This document shows positions 37,372 through 49,200 of a stretch of 64,000 nucleotides of DNA, one piece after another (within the stretch, counting starts at the first letter, position 1; each line of letters begins with the position of its first letter). Location of the stretch: assembly GCA_022316685.1 (NCBI GenBank), contig JAKJHU010000082.1, positions 62,001-126,000 of the forward strand, read 5' to 3'. Position numbers and translations under genes: made by a program. Source of the stretch: Progne subis subis. Lineage: Eukaryota; Chordata; Aves; Passeriformes; Hirundinidae. A model generated the notes under the pieces. It ran no database searches and had not been told where the DNA came from. It was given only the letters and a program-made list of their open reading frames with translations.

Positions 37372-38232
37372 TGTCTTAGTTTGAAAGACAGTTGTCTGCT
37401 AGGTCTTCGAATGGAGAATGTAAACCCCCTCCCTCCAAATTATTATAATTTTGAAATTAAGTGGCTCTCAGGCAAAGATTTGGGGATAGGAATAACAGTT
37501 CTTTACTAGTATGTATAACAAGGCAAACAAACAACAACAACTACAGCATTAATAATAAACAAGAACCAGGAACCCAGGAACAGTTTCCCTGAGTGCAGCA
37601 CGTTCCCCTTTGGCGCAGTTCCACTCAAAGCCAGCAGGGGCGCTGGTGGCCCCCGATGGGCGGGGCAGGTGCGATGATACCCCCGCGGCTGCAGGGGGCG
37701 CTGTAGGGAGGGCTCAGGGAGTAGGCGGAAATGGCGGCTATGTCTGAGAGAGGAAGGGATGGATCACAAACTCTGGAGCTGTGGCTGAAGGTGGAGGAGG
37801 TCTCAGCAGGCAGAGGGTGTGGGTACAGAGTAGAGAAAAAGTCGGAGCAGTGAGGAAGAAGCAGTGGGGGCAGGACAACAGCGGCCCAGCTCCCAGGACA
37901 GTAAAGAGGGGCAGGCTCAGGATCCCCGGGCACCCGAGAAAATGGTGACAGACCCTTCTTTTAGTGAGGCAGGAGATAACAAGGTCCCAGTTCAGTGGCT
38001 GCTGCCAGGAGCAGAGGCTCACAGCAGAAGGAACAGTACTGAGCTGGGCTCCCGTAGCAGAAGTGAGTTCCCTTCCCCAGGCAGCAGCTCCACTGTCCTC
38101 CTCTGAAGGCTGAGAACAGAAAGCTAGTCCCCCCTCCCTGCTGTCTCAGGCACCCATCAGTGCTTCTTAGCAACTCAATGGCAAAAAATTCCACTAAGAA
38201 AAGAAAAGGAAAGAAAAGCCCAACCACCAACA
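37372..38232 (-). mobile_element. Solo ERVL-type LTR (861 bp, GC-rich centre)
   Basis: In sense orientation it starts TGTTGGTGG at 38232 and ends in the family's GACA terminus at 37372. The flanks TCCTA (37367-37371) and TCCTG (38233-38237) are a 5-bp duplication with one mismatch. It is longer than the provirus LTR because of a GC-rich middle part (about 37610-38000); open frames there are not genes. Confidence 0.83.
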
Positions 38233-38237
38233 TCCTG

Positions 38238-39085
38238 ACTGCTTGACTTAGTCCTCTCTTCCTCAGGTTCCTGACTGGAGTCCTCTCCTTCAGGTTCCTG
38301 CTGAGCACAATATGAACTGACTGCTCTGGACTGGGTTCTGCCCAGCACAGGGCACACAAAAAGTTCCAATATCAGCAATGTGTTGTTCCATTTATTATAA
38401 TTTCACTTATCACAGGGTCTGTGAGTATTACCCAGGGCAGGTATGAGTTTACAAAAACCCTGTCTTTCTTTTCAAGAGGCAGGTATAACCTACTTTCTCT
38501 CATTTCTTTGTACTTTTAAAGGTAATACAAATAACTTCAGCTAGAAAACCTCCCTGAGAGGACATTGCTTGGCTCAGATTCATTGCCTGGCCAGGCTTGA
38601 TAAAGAATATATTTTAATAGACTACCATCTACAACCTTCTCATTATAGCCTCTTCTCCAGGATGTGTGATATGTGACAACTTTGTTAAATGCACATAGGA
38701 CTAATTTTCAATGCAACATTATTTCAGTGTGTCACAGACTGGGATTCAAATTATGCTATTCCTATCTCTCAAAAAAACAAAACCAAAACCAAAAAGAAAC
38801 AATCAATCAATCAAACAAACAAATTACTTCAAGGAGGAAAGTAATTCTGAGTTAGGATGTATTACTGTGTATTCTGTGTATTTGAACCTAAGTTTAAATT
38901 AAACCCAAATTAATTTTGTGGCATTGGGAATGCCCAGAGGAAGGAGGAACTAGGAATAGAAATTTCTATGCACTTGGAACTTCTCTGGCAAATCTTGCTC
39001 AACATTACAAAGGACTAAGAGGAAAATGTTTCATTTCTGTTCTTTCTCCTACAGCTACTGAGAATGGGGAAGTCCATCAATGTGT
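38238..39085. other. No recognised features
   Basis: AT-rich; an A-rich simple stretch with AAAC/CAAT units lies at about 38769-38823. Confidence 0.45.
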
Positions 39086-39087
39086 AG

Positions 39088-39375
39088 AATCACAGAATGC
39101 TTTGGATTGGAAGACCTGAAAACCCATCTCATTCCAAGCCCCTGCCATGGGCAGGGACACCTCCCACTGTCCCAGTCTCCTCAGAGCTCCATCCAATTTG
39201 TCCTTGAGCACTCTCAGCAATGGGGCAGCCTCAGCTTCTCTAGGCACTCTGTGCCACGCCCTCACCACCCTCACAGGGAACAATTTCTTCCTAAAATCTA
39301 ATCTGAATCATCTGTCATGTTAAAGCCATCACCTTTTGTCCTGTGTCTCTAGGCTTCCTGTTGGATAACCCTGTC
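39088..39375 (-). repeat. CR1 LINE 3' tail
   Basis: Reverse complement of the CR1 end: AGAATCACAGAATGCTTTGG at the left, then CCTGCCATGGGCAGGGACAC and CTCACCACCCTCACAGGGAA. This is a 5'-truncated copy, moderately diverged. Confidence 0.9.
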
Positions 39376-41236
39376 ACAGGCATTGATCTAGTACCTTCAA
39401 ATCCATTTCACAACATTTCATTTGTTGAAATTACTCTTGGGTCTCTGGTAGGCTTTTCCTTTTCATCTTATAGAATACGGATTCCCCAAGAGTTTTTTTA
39501 AAAAAAAATTATTTAATAGCTTATTTCCTTTCTTCATAGATACAAAATAACTTTGCACTGCTTTGCAAGCATGAAGATTTCATTGCAGAAACATCAACTG
39601 GTCAATAATCAAGCACAGAGAATCTGGTGGATTTAGGTGCTGTGGATGAACAACATGTTGAAAATAGTTTTTCAGAAGGAAAAAAGGAAGTGTAAAGGTC
39701 AATATAGCTCTTTGCACTGACATTTAATTCCCTCATTCCATTTAACTATGCAGATCTCAAAGTGCAATAGGGAGATAAAAACAGTATTTATGTTGTGAGA
39801 CTTAAAAGTTAAAGCCAAGGATCATACTAAGCCAAAATTCTGAAGCAGATTTAAAGATCTGGTGCAAGGGAAACAAACAATATATAAAAAAGTAACAACT
39901 ACAGCAGGCCGGAATAGTACTTAACCAAAGAAGTAAGCCACCCTGGGTAAACACATTTTTGAACATTATCTGGATGCTTCTATCTACAATGTACGAACAG
40001 AAAGCCGGGCAAGACTCTTTCCTTTAGAAGCTCCTCCCCACTGCGTGCAGTAAAGTCCATTTACAGCAGCACAGGCATGAGCTCAGTTTCCCCTGAGAGG
40101 ACAACAGGTCACAGGTTAGGAAAATGTCTGTCCTTATGGATCAACAAATAATAGCAATTTGATTATGCTCACAAGCTGCAATGGAAATTAGAAACAAGTG
40201 CAATTAACTTTCATTACCCTTTCCCATTATCATCAGTTCTTAAAAATCATCTTTTGCAAGGAACTTCAAAAAAATTTTCCACTCAAAGTAACATGACCAC
40301 TCTCAGGGAGAAAAAGAAATGGACATAGAATTTTGCCATGCCCAAATTATCTTTACCTTCTAAATTAGAGCAGTTCCTTGAGTAGTTTTTTAAGTGAAAG
40401 CCGCAGTTGTGATTAGTCCAAAGACAGAATTTTCTGATACTACCCAAATATAGACAATGCTGCTACCAAAGATTAGAGCCAGGTGTATAGAAAATAAAAG
40501 GAAAGCCACATCTATTTAATTATTTTCTATTTTCTTATCTTTTGTAACTGTTTTGGCTTTCTTTCAACAGCTATTAAACTATTAGGACACCTAGAGCCTG
40601 ATGAGGGCAGCTCCAAATCCTGTATCCTGGAACTTAGCCTCTATGAGCAAAGGATCCTAATAACCCAACTCTTCCTTTTGGTTCTATTCATATTCAAACC
40701 TTTACCTTACAGATTTTCTTAAAACCTCAGGATAGGTTAAATTTTAACTCTTTAAATAGATAAATTTCCTACCTGGAAAGGCAGTATTTCATGCACCTGT
40801 CAAGAATTAGTCTTTTCCTCTCCAGACAAGGAACAATACCCTGGTAATATTTTATCTGCTTTTAATTTCCTTGTATGACAAAAGTGATAATCTGATAAAA
40901 ATGTTATCTTTTTCTGAAAAAGAAGTCCAAGTTTCAGGTGAAGGAATTTTTGGATGAGGAAAAGTACATTGTTATGTAAACATAAAGATGAAGAGCCATG
41001 GCTGCAAAACCACATAAAAGGGATTTTTGTGTGATGTTAAACATGAGTCTGATTAGATATGATAACAATAAGATATTTTGTGTGAGTAAGGGAGATCTTA
41101 CTTTTAGTTCAAGAGTGTCATAATATTGAGTTAAGAGTTGCTGTTCAAAATTAGTCAGAATCAGTATTTGAAATCGGATACAACTAACAGAATTGCATTG
41201 GTCTTCCTATTGTTTAATTTTTTAAAAAAGAAGCTT
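39376..41236. other. AT-rich gap, no recognised features
   Basis: No supported gene or element. Confidence 0.45.
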
Positions 41237-42799
41237 TGTCAGATGCGGTTAGTCTCTCTCTTGGAGCCCTGGCTAGCTCAAGAGACAGACTAACCACAGT
41301 AGAAAGGATTTTTTCCTCAGGACCCCAAAAATCCCAGGAGTAGCTGTGAACCTTTTCTTTTAGAGAGAGCAGGTCCCAGTCAATGGCAAAGGAAGGTCTG
41401 CACTTGATCCAGGGGGAAATCAAGACTTTTTTCAGTCTTTCTCCTTGTGGTCCTGTCCAGTCCTGGGTCAGGAGCCCGATCCCTGTCCCCAGACCAAGAG
41501 AGGGATTTCCACACTGTGTCCTGGCTTATATCAGGGGAAGGGGCTAAAAGCAGGTACAAGCCACTACCCAATTGTTACTTGGACACGCAAAGCAGTCACA
41601 TGAGACAAGAGATTTTCGCAGGACAGAGACTTCTCTGACCAGCTCAAGCTGAGTCAGGACGGAGAGCCTCCTTGTTTCTTTCTTACTTTTTATACATTTC
41701 TGGGTCTGGTCGAGCATTGGCTTCTTGGGTCTTCCACCCCTCAGCCTCAGTGGCTAGACCAACTGTCAGTTAAAATTGTTTTCAGGTTAGAAATATGCAA
41801 ACAAAGGACACAGAATGAAAAAAAAGGATTTGTTTATGTTACATATGTGGGAAAAAGGTAGAAATTGATCCTAATATTGTGCAGTAGCTAAAAAATCTGA
41901 CTCCATTTTTATGAAAATCAAAAGGCTATAAAAAACTCAGAAAAACCAGAGTAACACCCAATCAGGGATAAAGTGGGATGTAGTGGTGTGGGATTTGTTT
42001 TGGTTTTATTGCATGTGCTGTTGATTTATTGAGTGGTTCCTTTTATGTACCCCTCTTTGTTTCCCCTCAATGGTCTTTCCCTGTTTTTCTCCCCTCCAAC
42101 TGTTATATGTCAATCCCCCACCCCCCTCCTCTGGGGTCTGCCTGTCATCTCGCGGCCTTCCCCTGGAGCTAGAAAGTTCTTCCAAGGGCGTCGAGTGATA
42201 GGTCAGATCCAGAGGGGGTCCCTCCCCATCATTTATGTTTGGTTTATGAAAATATCATTCATCTGTGTGACCCCTCCCTGGTGATCCCTGATTTGCTCAC
42301 CCCCTGCCTCTTCTCCTTGTTCTACTCCCAAATAAAAGGTGCTGGCAAGCAGCCTGGGGGGCTCTGCCTGGGCAGTTACCTGGAGGTGAGGAGGTCCCGC
42401 GCCAGGGCTCCAATAAAATCTTGTGACCCGCTCAGCAGAGTCTGCCTTTCTATCTCTGCTGTCGTTGCCTTGCACCACCTGTGCCTACTGCCGAGGTCAC
42501 GTGGGAGCCAAGACCCCACAGGATCGATTAGCTGGTGTGGCCAGCGGTCCATACCTTTCCACGCTGTGGTGCCTGAGCTAGCCCGAGCGAGCGTGGAGAC
42601 CACGCTTAAGGCGCTGCAACAGCAGGAGAGGAACAGAGTTGGATTACATTCCAGTGTGGGAGAATGGGCAGGGAAAAGGGGCAGTTACAAACCTCAGGAT
42701 GATACATTTTCCAGGGGAACAGGGGAGTACAGAAGAAACCATTACAAAACCCAATATAAAAATGAAATACAATATAAACCCAAATAATACACAGCAACA
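41237..42799 (-). mobile_element. Class II LTR (family X) interrupted by an LTR-bearing insert
   Basis: On the minus strand the LTR starts TGTTGCTGTG at 42799, runs to about 42627, and resumes at about 41575 down to a TGACA end at 41237. The resumed part matches the family X LTR at 45.6-46.1 kb (GTGGCTTGT..., GATCAAGTGCAGACCTTCCT, TACTCCTGGG). The intervening 1.05 kb is foreign. I could not identify target duplications, so the exact ends are uncertain. Confidence 0.65.
41576..42621 (+). mobile_element. Insert carrying a class II-type LTR in plus orientation
   Basis: The right part (about 42000-42621) has LTR layout: a TATA-like AAATAAAAGG near 42331, an AATAAAATC signal near 42411 and an end in GCAACA. 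It resembles the LTR at 54126-54783 in its TTCTAGAAAG-type U3. The left part (41576-42000) looks like a reverse-oriented LTR piece with a TATA box near 41689 on the minus strand. Exact composition is unresolved. Confidence 0.5.
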
Positions 42800-44929
42800 G
42801 TCAGATATGCAGATATGAAAAGACTTTCTGTCCAAAAATTCTGAGTTAAAGTTCTGTCTTGACATCAGATAAAATTCTAGAAGGATGAAGAAATTTAGAA
42901 AGCTGTTTTAGCACCAATGAAGATATTCACAAACTCTAAACCACAAAATACCAGTGATTACTATAGCTGTGTAATCTGACCAGCAGTGTAACATAGTCTG
43001 CAAAATGTGTTTCCACTTTCTTAGGCATCAGGTTTTCCTTTACAAGATTTCAGTGGGATTCTTAAATTGCCAAACATCTTGATTTAATTATATATAGTAC
43101 TGATTTAAAACTTGGTAAGGTTTCAGTGCTCAGCTGCAATATCTATTTTTTATTTAGGAGGATGAAAGTGATCTTCCTCACAACTGATGTACGAACAGAC
43201 CTGTCAACAAATAATTGACAAGAAAAACAGGCACAGCTTTGATGCTTAAATCATGTCATCCTTTACCTATCATGTCCTAGATTAAACTCAAAGCCTGATT
43301 ACACTTATGATCATTAAGTTCAACTTAGATAAAAAATTGTCACTGTCTCCTGTCTTATGTCTCCCCAAGGCAGCCGCTTTCTTTAGGCAGAATGACTCCG
43401 AAAGGACAAGGCAAAACACCCCAGACATCACAGAACCATCCCATCAGCTACTGCAGACAAGCACATCACAAAACTCTGAGCACAATAAAATCCATCCTAA
43501 CGCAAAATGGCTCCTCTGCCCCTGTGAATAGCTGCTCTAGATCCTAATATCATTCTTAGTTCTTCATAATTTCCACCATAAATTTGTTCAGGGACACTGT
43601 AGAGTCATTTTTTGTTATGCCAGCATTGTCCATCATCTGCAATAGCTCTTCCAACCTCCATGGTGTTCATCCCTCAAGATTTTATAGAAAACAGGAAGAT
43701 CTTATCTCTACACTTTTTTTTTAGCTTGGCAAATAATAATTTTTGCCAAGCTAAAGATACTGATATTAAGATACTGATTCCTTCCCTGCCCCTTTCTGCT
43801 GTTGTTGGAGAGGGCAAGAGAAAGCAAAGCATTTTCAATGGCTACCTGTGTTCATAGGACAATCTCCTGAAATCATTCCCTCTGGGAGCAAGCCTGATTC
43901 TTCTAAGGATCAAATAAAACATGTATTTCCTTGCCATATGCAATGAGAACATCCATGCACACCCAAAACCTCCTCTGCAGCAGTTAAGAACAGGTTGTTT
44001 GCTGAGGTGTCTCTGCTGCCCCAGATTGAAAATGTTGATTATCACATTTGTACTTCACTATGAGCAAGACTACATTTTCAGAAGAGATTATGCAAGCTCA
44101 GGGAAAGTCATTAGGATGGATATTGCCACTGGTTGTTCAGATCACTTGATCACACTTCTCTGCTTTAAGCTAAGAATTATTTATCATAATTTCCTTGACA
44201 AACTAAATTTAATACACAGTATTTCTCATTTTAAGAAGCAAGCTTTTTCTGCCAAGTATTTATCTTTGATTGAAATGTTTCAGTTAATACTGAGTCTACA
44301 GATGAATCAGTTTGTATTGAGGGGGATAATATATAATTTGTTACTGAAACTACTGTCATGTTGAGTCTTTAGAGAAATATTTTATTCTGAAACACTAAAA
44401 CTTTCAGGATTCTACTCCTACAGGAGTCTTCTAAATTAATTGGCAGATCATTTTTTCATTTCACTGCTATCTAAACAGAGATAGTTTTGCATTTTTGTAA
44501 ATGTATTTTTAACCACTTCTAATTGTTTAAATCAGTATATAAAATTAATTAAACCTTTACTCCAGTTCGCTCCTTTATGTAGTATAGAAATGACACTGAT
44601 CTTTCTGAAGCATTATGTTGCTGGCTAACCATTACAGACACGTGAGAGTATTTGAAATTAATTCTGCTTATATGTCAAAATTAGCATTTGCTGGTTTTAT
44701 ATATATTCCTTTTGGTTTTCTTTATGTTCACTCTGTCTTTCCTTACTCTCTCAGAGAAGGGTTAAGCTCTGGAAGTTTCATGTTGCTAAGAAAGAGTTAA
44801 ATCTGCTCCGAGTCTTTGTCTCTCTCTCTCTCTGTAGCTCGTGGTGTTAGATGTTCAAGGCCAAGCTGATGAGGGAGAAAGAACTCACAGAAATATTAGA
44901 AATTGGAGCACTCAAGAAGTCTGGAATCA
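42800..44929. other. AT-rich gap with one perfect hairpin
   Basis: No gene is recognised. It contains the inverted repeat at 43720-43755 and a TC microsatellite near 44818-44834. Confidence 0.45.
43720..43755. repeat. Perfect 14-bp inverted repeat with 8-base loop
   Basis: The arms TTTAGCTTGGCAAA (43720-43733) and TTTGCCAAGCTAAA (43742-43755) are exact reverse complements around TAATAATT. Confidence 0.9.
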
Positions 44930-45602
44930 CAAAAAAAAAAAAAAAAAAAAAAAAAAACCAACCAAGCAGAATCATAAATGCTTTCTCAGCCCACCCCTCA
45001 GTGTAAATTGGGGTGGCCTCGGCCCAAATGGTGCCCATAGCTCTTATCAAGGGCCCAGCAGAGATCTCTCCCTGCTCTAGGGAAGTCTGAAGAAAGTAGC
45101 TGTTACAAAACAGCAATCTCTCCTTCCCCCCCTTCACCCGGGAGCCGATGGAATCCGGCCAGGCCTCAGGCCAGCTCCCCCCAAAAGGGGGGAGCAGCAG
45201 ACCCAGCTCAGTGTTACCCATCTCTCTCTGGCCAAAGGAAGAAGCAAAAAGGACCCACCTACAGGAAATCAAGGGGTTTTATATGGTACTTCCCAAAGTC
45301 GCAGCTAACAATTTCAGTGGTCAGAACAGATGTCAATATTCCAACTAACTCTCTGATAGGTTTCTGTCTCTTCCAAAGCAATTCCCAGGTCCTGACCTGG
45401 AGAATTATTTTACACTTTTTTATAACTAAAAAAAAAAACCTGTACTAACCTATGACATTTGCCAATCCAGTTATGCCCATTTTTCTTTCCAAACTGCCCC
45501 GCTCTATGAGTTGTTATTAATACGGTTATCTATCATAATATTTGTTTTTGTTTGTTTGGGGTTTTTTGTTTTTGTTTTCTCAGATTTTTCAGTGGTAAAA
45601 AA
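44930..45602. other. Poly-A run followed by unassigned repeat-like sequence
   Basis: About 28 A residues lie at 44930-44957. The following block to about 45430 is GC-richer than its surroundings and resembles LTR-type sequence, but I cannot find its ends or family. No coding frame is supported. 45430-45602 is T-rich. Confidence 0.4.
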
Positions 45603-46086
45603 TGTGTTAGAACTCCTACAGGCCTAATAATACTTAGATAGAAAAATAGTATTTTGATTATTTAAAAGTAGTGCTAAAGTTGGGTTTTAAAATGGTTTGT
45701 TCTATATCCCCTCTTCCCCTGGAAAATGTAACATCCTGAAGTTTGTCCCTGCCCTTCCCCCATCCCATCTCCCACATTGTTCCCTTCCTGGAATGTAATC
45801 CAACCCTGTACCACTCCCACATTATCCCTGTTTGGTGGTGGCTTGTCACCACGTTTAGCCCCTTCCCTGGATATAATCCAAGACCATGCAAGCTGCCCTT
45901 CTTCTTGGGTCAGGGAGTGGGAAGGGGCTCCTGACCCAGGCTGGGGCAGGACCACAGAAGAAAGACTGAATAAAGCCCTGGTTTCACCCTCGGATCAAGT
46001 GCAGACCTTCCTTTGCCATCGATGGGGACTCACCTTCTCTGCTAAGGGAAAGGTTCTCCGCCACTCCTGGGTTTTGGGACCCTGAG
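45603..46086 (+). mobile_element. Class II LTR (family X), 5' and middle part
   Basis: U3 and R of an LTR with GAATAAAGCC (AATAAA near 45969) and CTCCTGGGTTTTGGGACCC. It breaks off after CCCTGAG at 46086. The missing end of the LTR is found in reverse at 52263-52352. The start is uncertain within about 20 bp (TGTGTTAG at 45603). It is followed by the terminal 30 bases of element Y. Confidence 0.7.
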
Positions 46087-46116
46087 TAACTTATTAAAGA
46101 AATATGGGTACTGATC
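46087..46116 (-). mobile_element. Terminal 30 bases of nested element Y, copy 2
   Basis: Reverse complement of the last 30 bases of Y copy 1 (24767-24796), with one difference. It adjoins TGAG of LTR X on the left and integrase sequence on the right. The body of this copy is at 52353-53002 in the other orientation. Confidence 0.85.
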
Positions 46117-47069
46117 CTGCCAAAGGATGTGATGTGTGTCACGTCTGTCTGCCATACCTCACAGCTGTTCAATCCCCTGGGGTTTGCTCCTGCACTTAGG
46201 GCTGGGAGTGCATGTTGCTGGCATGAGGGACACATTGACACAATTGCCCGAGCCTGTTCCTGAGTTAGGTGGAACTGGCAGACGAGGCCTGGTGCATTCT
46301 GGTGAAAAAGCTGGTGGCTGATCTTCACTTGTTCGAAGATGTTCAGGATTGGGGCCATCTCTGCAAGTGCAGCAAGAGCATCAGCCCTACTGTTGCCCTC
46401 TACTATGAATCCTGGTAAATTGGTGTGTGATCTGATGTGCATCACATAAAATTGCTGCTCTCGGTGGGAGACCAGATTCACTAGTTTTGAGAGCAAATTA
46501 AACAGTGCAGTGTTGGAGACCTCTTTCAGCACAGCTTGCTCAGCTCTGGATACTACACCTGCTACATATGCTGAATCTGTGATCAAACTGAATAGCTCAG
46601 GAAACCTTTCAAAAGCTCTAATAACTGCAGCCAGCTCAGCTACCTGAGGTGATCCTTCCACCCTGGCAATATCTGCCTCCCACCGCTGAGTCTGAAGATC
46701 CTTCCAAGTCATTACTGACTTGTGGGATGCTCCGGAGGCATCTGTAAAAATGGTTAGATCCTTTAGGGGTCTCCAGCTCTGAACACATTTTTGTGATAAT
46801 TTAAATTGAATTTTTTCTAGGAATAATTTGTGGGCAGGCCGATGAATTGAAATTTGACCTGTGTAGCTATCCAGAGCAAACTGCAGAGCTTCTTCTCTTG
46901 AAGCAGGTGCTCCAACATTGCTTCTGTAATTTGGCCTTATTTTAATTCAACTGGGATGTGAATGCACTTAAAATCACACCCTGCCAACTCCCTGATCCAG
47001 GTCCTAGCCTTCCAGATCAACTCTGCCACCAGTTCCTGTGGCCTGGTCATTCTTTTGGACTGGTGCTGA
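46117..47069 (-). pseudogene. pol: Class II RNase H and integrase N-terminal half
   Basis: The minus-strand frame (about 46712 to 46117) holds RNase H motifs VAELAAVIRAFERFP, ITDSAYVAGVVS, HIRSHTNLPGF and ADALAALAEM. The integrase zinc domain follows, with H residues in SHQLFHQNAPG and CPSCQQ, then the core start CEVWQTDVTHITSFGR. The protein ends there: the next bases belong to element Y, so the DDE core is absent. The upstream portion (about 46713-47069), linker and RNase H start, is broken by stops. This is the 5' half of an integrase whose other half lies at 53003. Confidence 0.88.
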
Positions 47070-47074
47070 CTGAG

Positions 47075-47816
47075 TTTCCTAGATTATGTAACCTAAAAAT
47101 GTGTATTCTATTTCATCTGTTGAAAACTGGTTTTTGGGAGATGTTTTATCCTTCTCTTGTAACCCCAGCAGGGAGGGGAGCGGATGCCTTCTGAAAATGG
47201 CCCAGCCATTAAAACCACGTGGGGCAGTGTTTCTTATCTCTTTCACCACCCCTCCATCCTCCAGGGAGACCTCTTCTGATAATGGGCCATTAGAGCCCAC
47301 CAACGACAGGACACATTCCATCATCCCATTGGGAGATGCTCCACACAGTGGGGGAGGAGGCAGCTGTTCCTAGCTAGATAAAAACTGGGGCTGAAGAGCA
47401 TAAGGTATCCAGTTTTTCCACTGGATTCCCGGAGGAAGACCAGACCCATTTAATCACCACTGGACTTTCTACAGGACCATCTCTACTCCACAGAACCACA
47501 TCTGTTACTCCAGGAGGACTTATTTGGACTGCTTCCAACACCCTGACTAACAGAATGCCAGGTTGTATCCCTGACTCTGTCAGGGTGTTTTCCCAGATTT
47601 TCTGTTTGCTTCCTTGCTTGTATTTTTGTACTATTATTTTTGTATTTTCCTTTTTTAGTATCCCTAGTAAAGAACTGTTACTTCTATTCCCATATCTTTG
47701 CCTGAAAGCCCCTAATTACAAAATTATAATAATTTGGAGGGAAGGGGGTTTATGTTCTCCATTCTCATACTCTCTAGCTTTTCCTTAGCATACAACTGTC
47801 TTTCAAAACCAAGACA
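47075..47816 (+). mobile_element. Solo ERVL-type LTR (copy B) inside class II pol
   Basis: 742 bp, same family as copies A and C, ending AAACCAAGACA. It is flanked by perfect CTGAG duplications (47070-47074 and 47817-47821). The minus-strand pol frame reads across the site if the LTR is ignored (IIEWVFLS before, then the QSKR-type stretch after), so it inserted into pol. Confidence 0.92.
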
Positions 47817-47821
47817 CTGAG

Positions 47822-49200
47822 GAAAACCCACTCTATGATTAAGAGGGGATCCTTACAGTCTTTGTCCTTTTTTGACTTGTCCACTTTCTGCCACTGGAAG
47901 ATCACCCCATGGATTTGTGGCAGTTTGCCTAAAATGATGAATATAAAGGCAGGTCTGGTCTGCATCTGTTGGCCTGTCTGGTGCCCATACATTCCTTCAC
48001 CTTTTCTAGGGCTGCTCGTGCCTCTTGAGTAAGGGTCCTAGGAAAACTTAGCTCCTCTCCCATTTCAACAGGTTGAAGAGGGGGTCTAGGTCCTCGGTGG
48101 CCAGACCCAGCCAAGGCCTTACCCAGTTCAAATACCCACATAAACTGCTGGACATCTGCCAAGATCTTGATGTTATTTTTTAACAGCTAATTTTTGCAGC
48201 ACAATGGTCCGCTTACCAATCTCCAGACCCAGGTACTTCCAAGGCAGCATCCTTTGAATCTTGTCCTCCTGAAGCTCGAACCCTGCAGCAACCAAAGAAT
48301 CGATTGTCAGGTCAAGTGCGTGGGACAGTAAGTCATCACTGGGGGCACACAAGAGCACATTATCCATATAGTGCAGGATGATGACTTCTCCTGCAGCTTC
48401 ACGTACTGGGGACAGCAAGGAAGAGAAGTAAAACTAGCAAATAAATGACGAGCTCTTCATCCCCTGGGGAAGAAATTTCCAGTGGTATCTCTTCCTCGGG
48501 GCTTCTCAGTTGATGGTTGGGACTGAGAAGGTGAAACATGGGGCATCATCAGGGTGCAGAGGAATCTGGAAAAAACAATCTTTGATATCAATAATTGCCA
48601 AATTCCAATGACGGAGGTCGTGGAGGAGCCGCCACTTGCCTTTGTTTGCCTTTTTGATAACAAAGACCAGGGTATTCCACAGTGACATGGTCTCTACAAT
48701 GTGGCCTTTAGCCAGCTGCTCATCCACTAGCTCCTGAAGTGCCTTCAGTTTTTCTTCACTGAGCGGCTGCAGCTTCACCCAGACTGGCGGATCACTTTTC
48801 CATTTGAATTTCTGGGTAGGGCACTTTTCAGTGACTGGTGTCCAAAAAACCGGAGGTGCATCTGAGATGCCAATTTTGATCCCCCACTGGGCCATCATAT
48901 CTCTCCCCAGTTAGGGCTCCAAATAATCCAAAACAAATGGACACAATGTAGGCAATTTTCTGTTTGGCCCGTCAATTTGCGGGACACTCTTTGGCTGTTT
49001 AGCCAATTGCATTCCCCCTACACCTTGTACATGTGCAGCCACGTTTTGCAGTTCCCAATGTGACAGCCACATCCTTTCGGGTATGATCATCACATCTATC
49101 CTCGTTTCCAAAAGTCCTTTGATGCTTTTGACTTCCCCACCCTGACACACCTCACACCACATTTTGTGTTTGTCCCTCCCAATGACTTTTGTGGTGCAAA
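47822..49200 (-). pseudogene. pol: Class II protease and reverse transcriptase
   Basis: The protease (about 48911-49200) has the retroviral fold pattern, but the active site DTGA is replaced by ETRI at 49097-49108, so it is dead. It continues in another frame at 48898 into RT (KWKSDPPVWVKLQPLSEEKL, RLLHDLR, IIDIKDCFFQIPLHPDDAP). RT appears shortened between LLHDLR and IIDIKD, lacking the usual linking segment. The second RT piece (48173-48418) has HYMDN at the catalytic site, where the second Asp of YMDD is now Asn (48359-48370). The thumb/connection follows to 47822 (IFQWQKVDKSKKD), where LTR B interrupts. Confidence 0.87.

Noticed and set aside
37620..38360. Long overlapping frames on both strands
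   Set aside because: They lie in the GC-rich centre of a solo LTR (37372-38232) with a target duplication; composition explains them.
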